Of a DNA stretch of 64,000 nucleotides, positions 63,163-64,000 are shown in pieces. The stretch is from an uncultured Desulfobacter sp. Lineage in GTDB: Bacteria > Desulfobacterota > Desulfobacteria > Desulfobacterales > Desulfobacteraceae. The stretch covers positions 62,001 through 126,000 of the forward strand of contig NZ_OY761442.1 in assembly GCF_963664415.1 (NCBI RefSeq), written 5' to 3'. The first letter of the stretch is position 1, and every line of letters starts with the position of its first letter. A program made the translations under genes and the position numbers. A model generated the notes under the pieces. The model did no database searches. It had not been told where the DNA came from and saw nothing but the letters and a program-made list of their open reading frames with translations.

Positions 63163-64000
63163 ATGGATATCATGAATACGAAAATCGGCGTTGTCGGAGC
63201 AGGTGCCTGGGGAACAGCACTTGCAAAAATGCTTGCGGATAAAGGGTTTACTCTGGATCACTGGGTTTTTGAACCCGAGGTCAAAGAGGAAATTACCCTC
63301 CACCGGGAAAACAAAACTTTTTTGCCCGGATTCAATCTGCCCCAGGAGCTTGTACCCACAAATGACCTTGAAAAGGCTGTGTCCGGAAAAGATCTTGTAC
63401 TCATGGTGGTGCCTTCCCATTGTATGCGGGCTGTGGCCACACAGATGAAACCGTTTGTCTCCCCGGGTACGGTTCTGGTCAGTGCCTCTAAAGGGATCGA
63501 AAATAAAACCCACATGACCATGACCGATATTCTGTCTGAAATTATTGATTTTCTGCCCGACCACAATTTCGGTGTGCTGTCAGGTCCAAGTTTTGCCAAG
63601 GAAGTGGCTGCCGGCGTACCAACGGTGGTGGCAGCAGCCGCGGTAAAAAAAGAGGTGGCCGAATTTATTCAGAACGTATTTTCTGCGCCGAATTTCCGTG
63701 TCTACGTTAACCATGATATTGTCGGTACCCAGATCGGAGGGGCCATGAAAAACGTCATCGCCATTGCTGCCGGGGCTTGTGACGGAATGAATATGGGGCT
63801 TAATCCCAGGGCTGCCCTGATTACCCGGGGCCTGACGGAAATGAACCGGTTGGGCACCCGCCTGGGGGCGGATCCCTTAACCCTTTCCGGGTTGGCCGGC
63901 GTTGGTGATCTATTGTTGACCTGTACCGGGTTTCTGAGTAGAAATTACACGGTCGGCAAACAGATCGGACAGGGCAAGCGCCTGGATGATATTATTTCGG
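63163..64000 (+). CDS. gpsA: Glycerol-3-phosphate dehydrogenase [NAD(P)+] (runs off window)
   Basis: About 279 residues are visible. It has the N-terminal dinucleotide loop GVVGAGAWGTALAKML, then MVVPSHCMR, SASKGIE, LSGPSFAKEVAAG and the catalytic-lysine region GGAMKNVIAIAAG, ending in LAGVGDLLLTCTGFLSRNYTVGK. It makes sn-glycerol-3-phosphate for phospholipids from dihydroxyacetone phosphate. The start is 63163 or 63172, both ATG; GGTGGGA lies 12 bases before the first. It follows the Bat operon after 112 bases without a clear terminator. Confidence 0.95.
   Translation, partial: MDIMNTKIGVVGAGAWGTALAKMLADKGFTLDHWVFEPEVKEEITLHRENKTFLPGFNLPQELVPTNDLEKAVSGKDLVLMVVPSHCMRAVATQMKPFVSPGTVLVSASKGIENKTHMTMTDILSEIIDFLPDHNFGVLSGPSFAKEVAAGVPTVVAAAAVKKEVAEFIQNVFSAPNFRVYVNHDIVGTQIGGAMKNVIAIAAGACDGMNMGLNPRAALITRGLTEMNRLGTRLGADPLTLSGLAGVGDLLLTCTGFLSRNYTVGKQIGQGKRLDDIIS

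Overview
The window reads as chromosomal DNA of a Gram-negative anaerobe, most likely a Desulfobacteraceae-type sulfate reducer (Desulfobacterota). This placement is an inference from gene content: a bacterial arginine kinase, a two-subunit class I fumarase/tartrate dehydratase, sigma-54 regulation, TonB receptors and PEP-CTERM remnants. No rRNA, tRNA or CRISPR array was found.

Layout. 1-9.4 kb: an AraC-type regulator running off the left edge, a sigma-54 activator without a sensor domain, a three-gene RND efflux operon led by a small secreted protein, and a divergent, broken porin gene. This block lies between two ~336-bp direct repeats (about 97% identical) made of the 5' end of the AraC gene. 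9.4-28 kb: a scrambled uptake region. One intact operon (TonB receptor, methyltransferase, binding protein, ABC permease, ABC ATPase) sits among remnants of paralogous copies: a methyltransferase tail, a permease scrap and an ATPase split by an IS21 element. A third TonB receptor, a DUF4198-type protein, an AraC regulator, an internally deleted WYL regulator and two PEP-CTERM tails are also here. 28-36 kb: mobile and possible defence DNA. An IS91-like element encodes a tyrosine recombinase split by a frameshift at an A-AAA-AAG site. It is followed by an AT-rich three-gene block (DUF3883-like nuclease, unknown protein, HEPN-like protein). Next comes an IS1634-like element whose transposase is interrupted by a 486-bp MITE, then a broken sigma-54 regulator. 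36-64 kb: mostly ordinary chromosome. It holds a cupin, a LOG-family protein, a DsbC-like protein, glycogen phosphorylase, MetE, fumarase/tartrate dehydratase, a DUF1573 protein, a sugar epimerase, an ArsC-like protein, a PanP-type decarboxylase, a ribosome-hibernation factor, arginine kinase, a homocysteine methyltransferase, the MoxR/Bat operon, and gpsA running off the right edge.

How the genes work together. The 9-28 kb region appears devoted to TonB/ABC uptake of unidentified ligands, with AraC-type control suggested by direct-repeat half-sites about 20 bp apart. The 7.6-8.2 kb intergenic region looks like a sigma-54 control region between the RND operon and the porin. The strongest new leads are the IS-flanked 30.6-33.0 kb module, the nested MITE, the RBS-sequestering hairpin and slippery site in the IS91-like element, the 54-bp perfect palindrome inside the IS21 element, and a promoter-terminator RNA locus upstream of the epimerase.
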